Of a stretch of DNA of 64,000 nucleotides, positions 28,205 through 36,636 are shown piece by piece. Source of the DNA: Tropicimonas sediminicola (GTDB taxonomy: Bacteria; Pseudomonadota; Alphaproteobacteria; Rhodobacterales; Rhodobacteraceae). Where the stretch lies: NCBI RefSeq assembly GCF_900188335.1, contig NZ_FZOY01000005.1:62001-126000 (forward strand), given 5' to 3'. The translations under genes were made by a program, and so were the position numbers. Each line of letters starts with the position of its first letter. Position 1 is the first letter of the stretch. The notes below the pieces were generated by a model, which ran no database searches, was not told the origin of the DNA, and was given only the letters and a program-made list of their open reading frames with translations.

Positions 28205-28648
28205 ATGTTCGACGAAACCGACCTGGAGCGCTTCGTGGAGGCGCAGGACGAGCACGGCGCCTGGGCCGAGGCGATGGCCGAGATCGACGCCGGGCTGAAG
28301 CAGGGGCACTGGATCTGGTACGTCTATCCCCAGCTTCGCGGCCTCGGCCACAGCCACCGCGCCACCTATTTCGGCCTCTCCGGCGCGGAGGAGGCCCGGC
28401 GCTACCTCGCGCATCCCGTGCTCGGGCCCCGGCTTGAGGAAAGCGTCCTGCGCCTCATGGCCCATGCCGGCCGCTCGCCGGAGCGCATCCTTGGCGATGT
28501 CGACGCGGTCAAGGTGCAATCCTGCGCCACCCTTTTCGCCGCCGTCGCCGCCGACCCGCGGCCCTTCGATGCCGTGCTGGAGGCCTTCTTCGGCGGCGAG
28601 CGCTGCGGCGCGACCCTCGACATGCTGGCGGAGAATGGCCGGGCCTGA
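28205..28648 (+). CDS. DUF1810 domain-containing protein
   Basis: A 147-residue small soluble protein covering the whole DUF1810 fold. Typical segments are LERFVEAQDEHG, the KQGHWIWYVYPQLRGLG block, ARRYLAHPVLGPRL and VQSCATLFAAV. The family is widespread in proteobacteria, sometimes labelled calpastatin-like, and has no established function. It lies divergent from the ade-amn operon, 111 bases away, with no partner gene. Confidence 0.87.
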   Translation: MFDETDLERFVEAQDEHGAWAEAMAEIDAGLKQGHWIWYVYPQLRGLGHSHRATYFGLSGAEEARRYLAHPVLGPRLEESVLRLMAHAGRSPERILGDVDAVKVQSCATLFAAVAADPRPFDAVLEAFFGGERCGATLDMLAENGRA

Positions 28649-28906
28649 CCCGCAGGGCCGCCCGGATCTTGCCTGCCATAAATAACGCATGTAAGATATA
28701 CCTATTCTGCCAGCCGACTCAGCCCCCACATCCCCGAGGCCGTGAGGACGTCGGTTGCGGAGCAGGGCGCCCCTGCAATTACAGACGGCGTCCGATTGCC
28801 TGACGGGAGTGGTCCGCCAGGCTGGGCGACGGCGGCCCCCCGGGCGACCGTCGCCGCCCTGACTCTCCGGCTTTCCTTTTCCGCGCATCTTGCACATATC
28901 TTCCCC
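28649..28906. other. Intergenic region with a long hairpin
   Basis: I see no gene I would defend here. A long hairpin with an 8-base-pair stem (GGCGACGG 28825-28832, CCGTCGCC 28848-28855) sits about 50 bases before the SDR gene. A short AT-rich patch (TAAATAACGCATGTAAGATA) lies near 28680. A 71-codon minus-strand frame across the area has no ribosome site and no familiar sequence. Confidence 0.4.
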
Positions 28907-29770
28907 ATGACCCGCACGCTGCTCTCCCTCGGCCACGGCTACACCGCCCGGGCCCTCGCCCGCCGCCTGTTGCCGCAAGGCTGGACCGTCCTCGGCACCA
29001 CCCGTTCGCCCGACAAGGCCGAGGCCCTTCGCGCCGAGGGCGTCACGCCGCTGGTCTGGCCGGGCAGCGATCTCGCTCCCGCCGTGGTGCAGGCCACCCA
29101 TGTGCTCGCCTCCGCCGCCCCCGGCGCCGAGGGCGACCCCTTCCTGCCCCACATCGCCGAGACGCTGCGCGACGCGCGGCCGGAGTGGGTCGGCTATCTC
29201 TCCACCACCGGCGTTTACGGCGACCACCAGGGCGGCTGGGTGGACGAGACGACGCCCCTCACCCCCGCCACCCGGCGCGGCCAGATGCGGGTCGAGGCCG
29301 AGGCCGCTTGGCAGGCGCTCGCCGCCGAGGCCGGCCTGCCGCTGCACATCTTCCGTATCGCCGGTATCTACGGCCCCGGCCGCGGCCCCTTCGCCAAGGT
29401 CCGCGCCGGCACCGCCCGGCGCATCATCAAGGAGGGCCAGGTGTTCTCCCGCATCCATGTCGAGGACATCGCCCAGGTGCTCGCCGCCTCCATCGCCCGG
29501 CCCAACCCCGGCGCGATCTACAACCTCTGCGACGACGATCCCGCGCCGCCGCAGGACGTGCTCGCCCATGCCGCAGAGCTGCTCGGCCTGCCGCTGCCCC
29601 CCGCCGTCGCCTTCGACGATGCCGAGATGACCCCGATGGCCCGCAGCTTCTATGCCGAGAGCAAGCGGGTCCGGAACGACCGCATCAAGGACGAGCTCGG
29701 CGTCGACCTGCTCTACCCCGACTACCGCACCGGGCTCGCGGCCCTGCTGCGCGAGGCTTCCGAAGGCTGA
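28907..29770 (+). CDS. NAD(P)-dependent SDR/epimerase family protein, YeeZ-like
   Basis: A 287-residue Rossmann-fold protein of the extended SDR class. The nucleotide loop is GHGYTARALARRL near the N-terminus, STTGVYGDHQGGWVDE carries the active-site-like YG motif, and IAGIYGPGRGP and VEDIAQVLAASIARP are typical of YeeZ-type proteins. It lacks the standard YxxxK of active epimerases as far as I can see, and the family is of uncertain function. The start is taken at the ATG at 28907, which begins the Rossmann strand directly; the longer frame upstream contains the hairpin region. Confidence 0.8.
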   Translation: MTRTLLSLGHGYTARALARRLLPQGWTVLGTTRSPDKAEALRAEGVTPLVWPGSDLAPAVVQATHVLASAAPGAEGDPFLPHIAETLRDARPEWVGYLSTTGVYGDHQGGWVDETTPLTPATRRGQMRVEAEAAWQALAAEAGLPLHIFRIAGIYGPGRGPFAKVRAGTARRIIKEGQVFSRIHVEDIAQVLAASIARPNPGAIYNLCDDDPAPPQDVLAHAAELLGLPLPPAVAFDDAEMTPMARSFYAESKRVRNDRIKDELGVDLLYPDYRTGLAALLREASEG

Positions 29771-29887
29771 GCCCCCGCGCCGCCCTTGACGCAGGTCATG
29801 GCCCGGCGCGCGCCGCCGTGCGATCCTCCGCGCGGCCCGGGCTTCGGCGCCCTGCCGCCTGAAGTCCGGCGGACAAGGGAGGAAGTC

Positions 29888-30949
29888 ATGCACAAATCAC
29901 TTCTGTTCAGCGCCACGCTGGCCGCGGGCGCGAGCCTCTCGGGATACGGCGGCGTGGCCGCTCTGGATGCCGGAGACACGCTGCGCGCCGTTCTCGATGC
30001 CCGGGATATCCCGGTGACCATCGACAACTTCGTCCGCGCCGCCACCGACATCGAGTTCGGCAAGTACCTTGCCATCAGTGGCGGGGTGAACCAGCTGTTC
30101 CACGTCCGTGCACCGACGCCGATCGAGCAGCAGCCGACGATCCGGATGAACCGCGACACGCTCTACTCGGGCGCGATCATCGACATCAGCGAAGGCGCCA
30201 CGCTGACGCTGCCGGACACCGGAGATCGCTACATCTCCGCACAGGTCGTGAACCAGGATCACTTCATGAACGAGGTTTTCCTCGGCGGCGGTGACCACGA
30301 GATGACGCTCGAGATCTTCGAGACGCCCTATGTCGGGGTCATCATCCGGACGCTGGTCGACGCCTCGGACCCGGCGGACCTGGAGCAGGTCCACGCGCTC
30401 CAGGACCAGATTGCGCTCACCACCGGTTCCAGCAAGCCGTTCATCGTTCCGTACTATGACGAGCAGAGCTTCGAGGACGTGCTGGAGGCCGCCAAGGGGC
30501 TGGCCCGCTTCGCCCCCGACAGTCGCCTGACCTTCGGTCCGAGCGACACCGTCGATCCGGTGCGGCACCTGCTCGGCGCAGCCTTCGGCTGGGGCGGGCT
30601 GCCGGAGGACCAGGCCTTCTACCTCAACGTCGAACCCGGCCTGCCGGTCGGCGCCTACAAGATCGAGGTTCCCGCCGACGTCCCGGTCGGCGCCTTCTGG
30701 TCGGTCAGCCTCTACAACGCCGACGGCTTCTACGAGAAGAACGCGCGCGATGCCTACAACGTCAACTCGGTGATGGGCGAGCGCAACGAGGACGGTTCGA
30801 TGACCGTCCACCTCGGCGACTGCGATGACGGTCGGGTCAACTGCCTGCCGATCATGGAGGGCTGGAACTACACTGTCCGGCTCTATCGTCCGGGCGCCGA
30901 GATCCTCGACGGAAGCTGGTCCTTCCCCGAGGTCGAGCCCGCCGGTTGA
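29888..30949 (+). CDS. DUF1254/DUF1214 domain secreted protein
   Basis: A 353-residue exported protein. The N-terminus (SLLFSATLAAGASLSGYGGV) is a probable signal peptide. A DUF1254 domain follows (FVRAATDIEFGKYLAISGG, and the RMNRDTLYSGAIIDIS block). The C-terminal DUF1214 domain is marked by GAYKIEVPADVPVGAFWSVS and LYNADGFYEKNARDAYNVNS. These paired domains occur in periplasmic proteins of unknown role across proteobacteria. GGGAGGAAG gives a strong ribosome site for the ATG at 29888. It is followed by an unusual cluster of short repeats, then the convergent dxs gene. Confidence 0.87.
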   Translation: MHKSLLFSATLAAGASLSGYGGVAALDAGDTLRAVLDARDIPVTIDNFVRAATDIEFGKYLAISGGVNQLFHVRAPTPIEQQPTIRMNRDTLYSGAIIDISEGATLTLPDTGDRYISAQVVNQDHFMNEVFLGGGDHEMTLEIFETPYVGVIIRTLVDASDPADLEQVHALQDQIALTTGSSKPFIVPYYDEQSFEDVLEAAKGLARFAPDSRLTFGPSDTVDPVRHLLGAAFGWGGLPEDQAFYLNVEPGLPVGAYKIEVPADVPVGAFWSVSLYNADGFYEKNARDAYNVNSVMGERNEDGSMTVHLGDCDDGRVNCLPIMEGWNYTVRLYRPGAEILDGSWSFPEVEPAG

Positions 30950-30986
30950 CCGCGCAGGTAGCGGATTGGACGGGCGCGCGCCGGTT

Positions 30987-31141
30987 CCGGTCGTTTCCCC
31001 CGGTCGTTCCGACCGACCTTCCGGTCATTTCGGGATGGCCGGGGGCTGCGGGTACGCCAGTCCGGTCGTAACGACCTAAGACGGAGGGGAATCGACCGCG
31101 AGTCCGGTCGTTCTCCCCCCGGAAATGTCCGAAACGACCGG
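30987..31141. repeat. Cluster of CCGGTCGT repeats
   Basis: Within 155 bases between two convergent genes, CCGGTCGT recurs at 30987, 31000, 31062 and 31104 on the plus strand, a one-mismatch copy (CCGGTCATTT) lies at 31021, and a reverse-complement copy (AAACGACCGG) at 31132-31141. The copy at 31062 forms a small palindrome GGTCGTAACGACC. Spacing is irregular, so this is neither a simple tandem repeat nor a CRISPR. Function unknown. Confidence 0.7.
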
Positions 31142-31144
31142 TTC

Positions 31145-33070
31145 TCAGGCCCGCGCCGCGCCGATCTGCGCCACGCCCAACACCTCGAGCACCTTGGCCT
31201 CGATGTCCTCGGCATTCATCCCGGCCACGGCATACATGTCCCGCGGGCTCGACTGGTCGATGAAGATGTCAGGCAGGACCATCGACCGGAACTTCAGCCC
31301 CGTGTCGAAAATTCCTTCATCTGCAAGGAGTTGCGCGACATGCGAGCCGAAGCCGCCGATGGCGCCCTCTTCCAGGGTGATCAGCGCCTCGTGGTCCTGC
31401 GCGAGCTGCAGGATCAGCTCCCGGTCCAGCGGCTTGGCGAAACGGGCGTCCGCAATGGTCGGCGTGATGCCCCGCTTCTGAAGATTTTCTCCAGCGATTT
31501 CAGCCTCTTGAAGTCGCGTCCCGAACGAGAGAAGCGCCACGCGCTTGCCCTTCTGGATGATCCGGCCCTTGCCGATCTCCAGAACCTCGCCGCGCTCCGG
31601 CATCTCCACGCCGACACCCTCGCCACGCGGGAACCGGAAGGCGATCGGACCCTCGTCATGCGCCACGGCGGTCGCAACCATATGTTTTAACTCAGCTTCA
31701 TCCGCCGCCGCCATCACCACGAAGCCGGGCAGGTTGGCGAGGAACGCGATGTCGAACGATCCCGCATGGGTCGCCCCGTCAGCCCCAACCAGCCCCGCGC
31801 GGTCGATCGGGAACCGCACCGGCAACCGCTGGATCGCCACGTCATGCACCACCTGGTCGTAGCCCCGCTGAAGGAAGGTGGAGTAGAGCGCGCAGAACGG
31901 CTTCATCCCGCCGGCGGCCTGTCCGGCGGCAAAGGTCACCGCGTGCTGCTCTGCGATTCCTACATCAAAACAACGGCTTGGATAGCGCTCGGCAAAGAGG
32001 TTCAGCCCCGTCCCGTCGGGCATGGCGGCGGTGATTGCGGTGATCCGGTCGTCCTCCGCGGCGTGCTGCAGCAACGCTTCGGCGAACACCTTGGTATAGC
32101 TCGGCGCGTTCGACGGCGCCTTTTTCTGCGCCCCGGTCACCACGTCGAACTTGGCCACGCCGTGGCCGCGGTCGGTGGCCCGCTCGGCTGGCGCATAGCC
32201 CTTGCCCTTCTGCGTGATCGCGTGGATCAGCACCGGCCCGTCGGCCCGCGCCTTCACCGTCCGCAGCACCGACAGCAGCATGTCCATGTTATGCCCGTCG
32301 ATCGGCCCGATGTACTCGAAGCCCAGTTCCTCGAACAGCGTGCCGCCGATGGTGATGTGCTTGAACACGTCCTTGGCGCGCTTGGCCCCTTCGTAGAAGG
32401 GCTCGGGCAGGAAACTCAGCGCGCCCTTGGCGGCGGCCTTGAGGTCCTGGAAGGGGGCGCCGGCATAGAGCCGCGACAGGTATGAGGACATCGCGCCCAC
32501 CGGCGGGGCAATGGACATCTCGTTGTCGTTGAGGATGACGATCATCCGCTTGTCGAGATGGCCCGCGTTGTTCATCGCCTCGAAGGCCATGCCGGCGCTC
32601 ATCGCGCCGTCGCCGATCACCGCGATGGCGTCGCCGATGCCCTCGGGGGTGGTGCCGCCGAGGTCGCGGGCGGTGACGAAGCCGAGGGCCGCCGAGATCG
32701 AGGTCGAGCTGTGGGCCGCACCGAACGGGTCGTAGGGCGACTCGGAACGCTTGGTGAAGCCCGAGAGCCCGTCCTTCTGGCGCAGGGTGCGGATGCGGTC
32801 GCGCCGGCCGGTCAGGATCTTGTGCGGGTAGCACTGGTGCGAGACGTCCCAGATCAGCTTGTCGCGCGGGGTGTCGAATACCGCGTGGATCGCCACGGTC
32901 AGTTCCACCACCCCGAGCCCCGCGCCAAGGTGCCCGCCGGTCTCGCTGACCGCGCTGATCGTCTCGGCGCGCAGTTCGGACGCCAGACGTTCCAGTTCGT
33001 CGTCGGTCAGGTGCTTGAGGTCCGCCGGGCTTGTCACCCGGTCCAGCAGGGGTGTCGCAGGTCTCACCAT
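31145..33070 (-). CDS. dxs: 1-deoxy-D-xylulose-5-phosphate synthase
   Basis: A 641-residue thiamine-diphosphate enzyme that condenses pyruvate with glyceraldehyde 3-phosphate, the first step of the MEP isoprenoid pathway. The ThDP motif is [18 protein letters not shown], the N-terminal domain shows [20 protein letters not shown] and [16 protein letters not shown], and the catalytic glutamate lies in [15 protein letters not shown]. The start at 33070 (reading [12 protein letters not shown]) fits the family. It follows ispA by 54 bases in the same direction, a standard alphaproteobacterial grouping with xseB. Confidence 0.96.
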   Translation of the reverse strand: MVRPATPLLDRVTSPADLKHLTDDELERLASELRAETISAVSETGGHLGAGLGVVELTVAIHAVFDTPRDKLIWDVSHQCYPHKILTGRRDRIRTLRQKDGLSGFTKRSESPYDPFGAAHSSTSISAALGFVTARDLGGTTPEGIGDAIAVIGDGAMSAGMAFEAMNNAGHLDKRMIVILNDNEMSIAPPVGAMSSYLSRLYAGAPFQDLKAAAKGALSFLPEPFYEGAKRAKDVFKHITIGGTLFEELGFEYIGPIDGHNMDMLLSVLRTVKARADGPVLIHAITQKGKGYAPAERATDRGHGVAKFDVVTGAQKKAPSNAPSYTKVFAEALLQHAAEDDRITAITAAMPDGTGLNLFAERYPSRCFDVGIAEQHAVTFAAGQAAGGMKPFCALYSTFLQRGYDQVVHDVAIQRLPVRFPIDRAGLVGADGATHAGSFDIAFLANLPGFVVMAAADEAELKHMVATAVAHDEGPIAFRFPRGEGVGVEMPERGEVLEIGKGRIIQKGKRVALLSFGTRLQEAEIAGENLQKRGITPTIADARFAKPLDRELILQLAQDHEALITLEEGAIGGFGSHVAQLLADEGIFDTGLKFRSMVLPDIFIDQSSPRDMYAVAGMNAEDIEAKVLEVLGVAQIGAARA

Positions 33071-33124
33071 GGCTCGGCCCTCCAGTGGCCGCGGCTCCCC
33101 GCCGCGCCTCGCGGCGCGCCGGGC

Positions 33125-33997
33125 TTACTTCTCGCGGGCGATAACGAACCGGGCCGCAGCCCGCAAGGTCCCCGCCGTCGCACCAAAGGGGGATAGCGCC
33201 TCTTCGGCCTCTTCCACAAGGGCTGCGGCCCGCGCCTTGGCGCCATCCAGCCCGAGCAGAGAGACGAATGTCGCCTTGCCGGCGTCCTCGTCCTTGCGGA
33301 GCCGCTTGCCGGCGGTCTCCGCATCCCCCTCGACGTCCAAGATGTCGTCGGCGATCTGGAAGGCAAGGCCGAGCGCGGTTGCATAGGCGGAAAGCGGTGC
33401 CGGATCGGCCCCGGCCAGACGCGCGCCGGCCTCGGCCGACCAGCGGATCAGCGCGCCGGTCTTGTTGGCCTGCAGCTCGGTGATCTGCGCCAGCGTGAGC
33501 GGCGCGGCGGCGGTCTCGGCGGCGATGTCCTGCGCCTGGCCGAGCACCATGCCGCGGGCGCCGGCGGCCTCGGCGAGCGTCGCGATCAGCGCCACGCGGC
33601 GGGCCGGGTCGGGAGCGCAGCCTTCCCGCGCGAGCAGGTCGAAAGCCAGCGTCTGCAGGGCATCGCCGGCCAGGATCGCCGTCGCCTCGTCCCATCTGAC
33701 ATGCACGGTGGGCTGGCCGCGGCGCAGGTCGTCGTCGTCCATCGCGGGCAGGTCGTCATGAACCAGCGAGTAGGCGTGCACCGCCTCCACCGCCGCGGCG
33801 GCCCAGACCGACTGGCTCTCGGGCACGTCATGCAGCCGTGCGCTCTCCATCACCAGCAAGCCGCGCAGCCCCTTGCCGCCGGTCACGGCATAGCGCATCG
33901 CGGCGATGACCGGCTCGTTGCCGTAGCCCTGCAATTCCGTGGCAAGGCAGGCCTGAACCCGGCCTGCCGCTTCTGCCAGCGCTGTCTGGAAGGTCAT
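33125..33997 (-). CDS. ispA: Farnesyl diphosphate synthase (polyprenyl synthetase)
   Basis: A 290-residue trans-prenyltransferase. The first aspartate-rich motif is HDDLPAMDDDDLRRG and the second is AFQIADDILDVEGD; GGKGLRGLL binds pyrophosphate. The length and the two residues between the aspartates of the first motif fit bacterial FPP synthases. The real start is at 33997, overlapping the xseB stop as ATGA; the longer upstream frame is a shadow of xseB. It makes the C15 precursor for longer prenyl chains, using isoprene units from the dxs pathway next door. Confidence 0.93.
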   Translation of the reverse strand: MTFQTALAEAAGRVQACLATELQGYGNEPVIAAMRYAVTGGKGLRGLLVMESARLHDVPESQSVWAAAAVEAVHAYSLVHDDLPAMDDDDLRRGQPTVHVRWDEATAILAGDALQTLAFDLLAREGCAPDPARRVALIATLAEAAGARGMVLGQAQDIAAETAAAPLTLAQITELQANKTGALIRWSAEAGARLAGADPAPLSAYATALGLAFQIADDILDVEGDAETAGKRLRKDEDAGKATFVSLLGLDGAKARAAALVEEAEEALSPFGATAGTLRAAARFVIAREK

Positions 33998-34236
33998 TGC
34001 GGGTCGAGCGGCGCCGTGCCGGTCGGGGTGCCCTGGGCGTCGGTGGTGATGGTCGCCACCTTTTCCTCGGCCGCCTTCAGCTTGGCCTCGCAATGGGCCT
34101 TGAGCGCCTCGCCGCGCTCGTAGAGCGAGATCGACTCCTCCAGCGGGACGTCGCCCCGTTCCAGTTGCGAGACGACCTTCTCGAGGTCGTTCATCGCTTC
34201 CTCGAAGCTCATCTGTTCCACCGGCTTGTCGCTCAT
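33994..34236 (-). CDS. xseB: Exodeoxyribonuclease VII small subunit
   Basis: An 80-residue helical protein with the XseB signature FEEAMNDLEKVVSQLERGDVP followed by LEESISLYERGEALKAHCEAKL. It forms the small subunit of ExoVII, which degrades single-stranded DNA together with XseA (not in this window). It overlaps the upstream deacetylase gene and the downstream ispA gene by 4 bases each, giving a tightly coupled chain. Confidence 0.95.
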   Translation of the reverse strand: MSDKPVEQMSFEEAMNDLEKVVSQLERGDVPLEESISLYERGEALKAHCEAKLKAAEEKVATITTDAQGTPTGTAPLDPQ

Positions 34237-35168
34237 CCGCCCTGCTCCATCAGAACCTTCACATGCGCCGCCGTGCAGGCGGCCAGCGCCTCCAGATCAT
34301 AGCCGCCCTCGAGAGTCGAGACCACGCGGCCCCCGCAATGCCGCCGGGCGAGGGCGCAGATCTGCTCGGTGGCCCAGGCGAAATCCTCGGCGGTGAAGTT
34401 GAGCTGCGCCAGCGGATCGGCGACATGGGCGTCGAAACCCGCGGAAACCAGCACCAGTTCGGGCGCGAAATCCTCCAGCGCGGGCAGGATCTGCCCCTCC
34501 ATCGCGCGGCGGAAGGCGGCGCCGCCGGCCCCGGGCGGCAGTGGCACGTTGATGATGTTGCCGTGCGCGCCGGTTTCGTGCGCAGAGCCGCTGCCGGGGT
34601 AGAGCGGCATCTGGTGGGTCGAGGCAAAGAGCACGCGGGGCTCGTTCCACAGGATATCCTGGGTGCCGTTGCCGTGGTGGACGTCGAAATCGACGATCGC
34701 GACCCGGGTCAGACCGTGGTGGTCGAGCGCGCGCTTGGCCGCGATGGCGATGCTGTCGAACAGGCAGAAGCCCATCGCCATGGTACGCTCGGCGTGGTGC
34801 CCCGGCGGGCGGATGGCGCAGAAGGCATTGGTCACCTCGCCGGCCAGCACCGCGTCAACCGCCGCGACATTGGCGCCCGCCGCCCGCAGCGCCGCGGTCA
34901 TCGAGCCGGCCATGACGTGGGTGTCGGCGTCGAGCGACACCCAGCCCTCGGCGGGGATCGACGCCTCGATGAACGCAACCTGCGCCTCGGGATGTGCCCG
35001 GAGTATCTCGGATCGTTCGGCCAGAGGCGCCTCGCGCCTGTCGAGCGCGTCGAACTCCGGCCCGGCCAGCGCCGCGAGCACGGATTCGAGCCGCGAGACC
35101 CGTTCGGGATGGCCCTCCGGGGTCACATGGCCGAGGCAATCGGGATGGGTGAATAATGCGGTTGTCAT
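34233..35168 (-). CDS. Histone deacetylase family protein (acetoin utilisation/acetylpolyamine amidohydrolase-like)
   Basis: A 311-residue class II HDAC-fold enzyme. The catalytic elements are intact: the RPPGHHAE histidine pair, the metal-binding DFDVHHGNGTQ, STHQMPLYPGSG, LVSAGFDAHVADPLA with the further metal aspartate, and STLEGGYDLEAL. Such enzymes remove acetyl groups from lysine or small amines. The start at 35168 follows a weak GGAGGGCGG; upstream frames are shadows. It is the first gene of the xseB-ispA-dxs chain, an arrangement common in Rhodobacterales whose logic is unknown. Confidence 0.88.
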   Translation of the reverse strand: MTTALFTHPDCLGHVTPEGHPERVSRLESVLAALAGPEFDALDRREAPLAERSEILRAHPEAQVAFIEASIPAEGWVSLDADTHVMAGSMTAALRAAGANVAAVDAVLAGEVTNAFCAIRPPGHHAERTMAMGFCLFDSIAIAAKRALDHHGLTRVAIVDFDVHHGNGTQDILWNEPRVLFASTHQMPLYPGSGSAHETGAHGNIINVPLPPGAGGAAFRRAMEGQILPALEDFAPELVLVSAGFDAHVADPLAQLNFTAEDFAWATEQICALARRHCGGRVVSTLEGGYDLEALAACTAAHVKVLMEQGG

Positions 35169-35236
35169 CTGCAGCCGCCCTCCCTGTTCTTCGGTAGCGC
35201 GCCGCCCCTTCGGCGGCGCTGTCCGTTCACGCCCGA

Positions 35237-35971
35237 TCAGTCGGGCGCGAGCATGTATCCGGCCCCCCGCACCGTCTGAAGGTAGCGCGGCTGGCGCGGG
35301 TCGGTTTCGATCTTGCGCCGCAGCCGGGTGATCTGCACGTCGACGGCGCGTTCCTGCGCCTGTCCGCCGTCGCGGCCGAGATCCTCGACGAGCTGCGCGC
35401 GGCTCAGCGCCTGGCCCGGGGCCGCGGCGAAGATCCGCATGAGCTGCGATTCGGTTGCGGTGAGCCGCACCGGCTCCTCGCCGCGCCACATCTCGGCACG
35501 GTCGATGTCGTAGCGCACCGGCCCGAGCCGCAGCACCTTGGGCAGGGTCGCGGCCGGCTCCTCTGTCGGCATCCGGCGCAGGATCGCGTTGATCCGCAGC
35601 AGCAGTTCCTTGGGCTCGAACGGCTTGGCGAGGTAGTCGTCCGCCCCGGCCTCGAGCCCGGCGATCCTGTCCTCGGTCTCGCCCCGCGCGGTCAGCAGCA
35701 GGATCGGGGTGGCGAGCCGCTGGCGCAGCGCCGCGGTCAGGCTCACACCGTCCTCGCCCGGCATCATCACGTCGAGCACGATCAGGTCGAACTCCAGCCC
35801 CGACAGCAGCCGCCGCGCCTGTTCGGCGTCGCGCGCCGCGCTCACCAGGAAGCCGTGGCGCATCAGGAATTTCTGCAACAGCCCGCGAATCCGCTCGTCA
35901 TCGTCGACGATCAGCAGATGCGCGTCGATCTCGCCGCTGCCCTGCACTCCCCCCGCCTCCTTCTGGTTCAT
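35237..35971 (-). CDS. petR: OmpR-type response regulator, PetR-like
   Basis: A 244-residue response regulator. The receiver domain shows the acidic pocket DDDE near residues 23-26, the phospho-acceptor D67 in VLDVMMPGEDG, and the switch lysine in YLAKPFEPKELLLR. The C-terminal winged helix ends LRRKIETDPRQPRYLQTVRG. Overall it strongly resembles Rhodobacter PetR, which with PetP controls cytochrome bc1 expression. Its start overlaps the stop of the MarR-type gene as ATGA, matching the petP-petR order. No histidine kinase is adjacent. Confidence 0.83.
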   Translation of the reverse strand: MNQKEAGGVQGSGEIDAHLLIVDDDERIRGLLQKFLMRHGFLVSAARDAEQARRLLSGLEFDLIVLDVMMPGEDGVSLTAALRQRLATPILLLTARGETEDRIAGLEAGADDYLAKPFEPKELLLRINAILRRMPTEEPAATLPKVLRLGPVRYDIDRAEMWRGEEPVRLTATESQLMRIFAAAPGQALSRAQLVEDLGRDGGQAQERAVDVQITRLRRKIETDPRQPRYLQTVRGAGYMLAPD

Positions 35972-36480
35972 AGGCCGTTCTCCGACAGCCTCTGGTACCG
36001 CCTGCGCATCTCGGGATCCATCATCTCCTCCAGCACCGTCCGGAACCCGGCGACCGCCGCCGGCCCGGCCGAGCGGAAGGCGTCCCGCATCCGGGCCTGC
36101 TGCACGTCGCTCAGCTCGCGCTCCAGCAAGGCGCCCTCGGCGGTAAGATAGAGATGACGTTCGCGCTTGTCTCGGGTGCCGACCCGGCTCTCGACCAGCC
36201 CGTCCTCGATCAGCGTGCGCAGCACCCGGTTCAGCGATTGCTTGGTGACCCCGAGAATCGCCAGCAGGTTGTTGACGGTGGTGCCGTGGGAGCGGTGGAT
36301 GAAGTGGATGGCCCGGTGATGCGCCCGCCCGTAGCCGCGGGATTCCAGGATCCTGTCGGGGTCGGAGGTGAACCCCTTGTAGGCAAAGAACATCGCCTCG
36401 ATGCCTTTGCGCAACTGCTCGTCGGTCAGGTAGAGCAGCGTCTCGCCGCGCTGGCCTCCGCTTGTCGGTCCGTCCGCCAT
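35968..36480 (-). CDS. petP: MarR family transcriptional regulator, PetP-like
   Basis: A ~170-residue winged-helix regulator. The recognition region reads LLAILGVTKQSLNRVLRTLI, followed by the wing ESRVGTRDKRERHLYLT. Pairing with the downstream response regulator through an ATGA overlap mirrors PetP-PetR of Rhodobacter. I place the start at the ATG at 36480 (MADGPTSGG); an in-frame GTG ten codons upstream (36510) is an alternative, and neither has a strong ribosome site. The divergent intergenic region to ilvE holds several dyads that could be its operators. Confidence 0.8.
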   Translation of the reverse strand: MADGPTSGGQRGETLLYLTDEQLRKGIEAMFFAYKGFTSDPDRILESRGYGRAHHRAIHFIHRSHGTTVNNLLAILGVTKQSLNRVLRTLIEDGLVESRVGTRDKRERHLYLTAEGALLERELSDVQQARMRDAFRSAGPAAVAGFRTVLEEMMDPEMRRRYQRLSENGL

Positions 36481-36636
36481 ATCGGATTCCGTCTTTCTTC
36501 CGTTCTTCACGTTTTATGTCAGCCTTGTTGACATTGCCAGAGCCAACTGCTAGCTCCGATCAGATTTTGCGCAACTTTGCGTCCGAAACGGACATAAATT
36601 GCGCAACTTTTGAAAACCACGCCAAGGAGAGAGACG
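36481..36636. promoter_or_regulatory. petP/ilvE divergent regulatory region with ordered dyads
   Basis: Three kinds of symmetry are packed here. ATGTCAGCCTTGTTGACAT (36516-36534) is an inverted repeat that includes a TTGACA. The 12-mer TTGCGCAACTTT occurs at 36567-36578 and exactly again at 36599-36610, 32 bases apart (about three helical turns), and each copy contains the palindrome TTGCGCAA. Between them lies GTCCGAAACGGAC (36581-36593). These look like binding sites for at least one dimeric regulator, possibly PetP. The assignment is inferred. Confidence 0.6.

Noticed and set aside
28702-28917. A small minus-strand gene (~70 codons) before the SDR gene
   Set aside because: No ribosome site, no recognisable sequence and overlap with a strong hairpin; left as non-coding.
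30987-31141. CCGGTCGT cluster as a CRISPR array
   Set aside because: The repeats are only 8 bases, irregularly spaced, partly inverted, and no cas genes are present.
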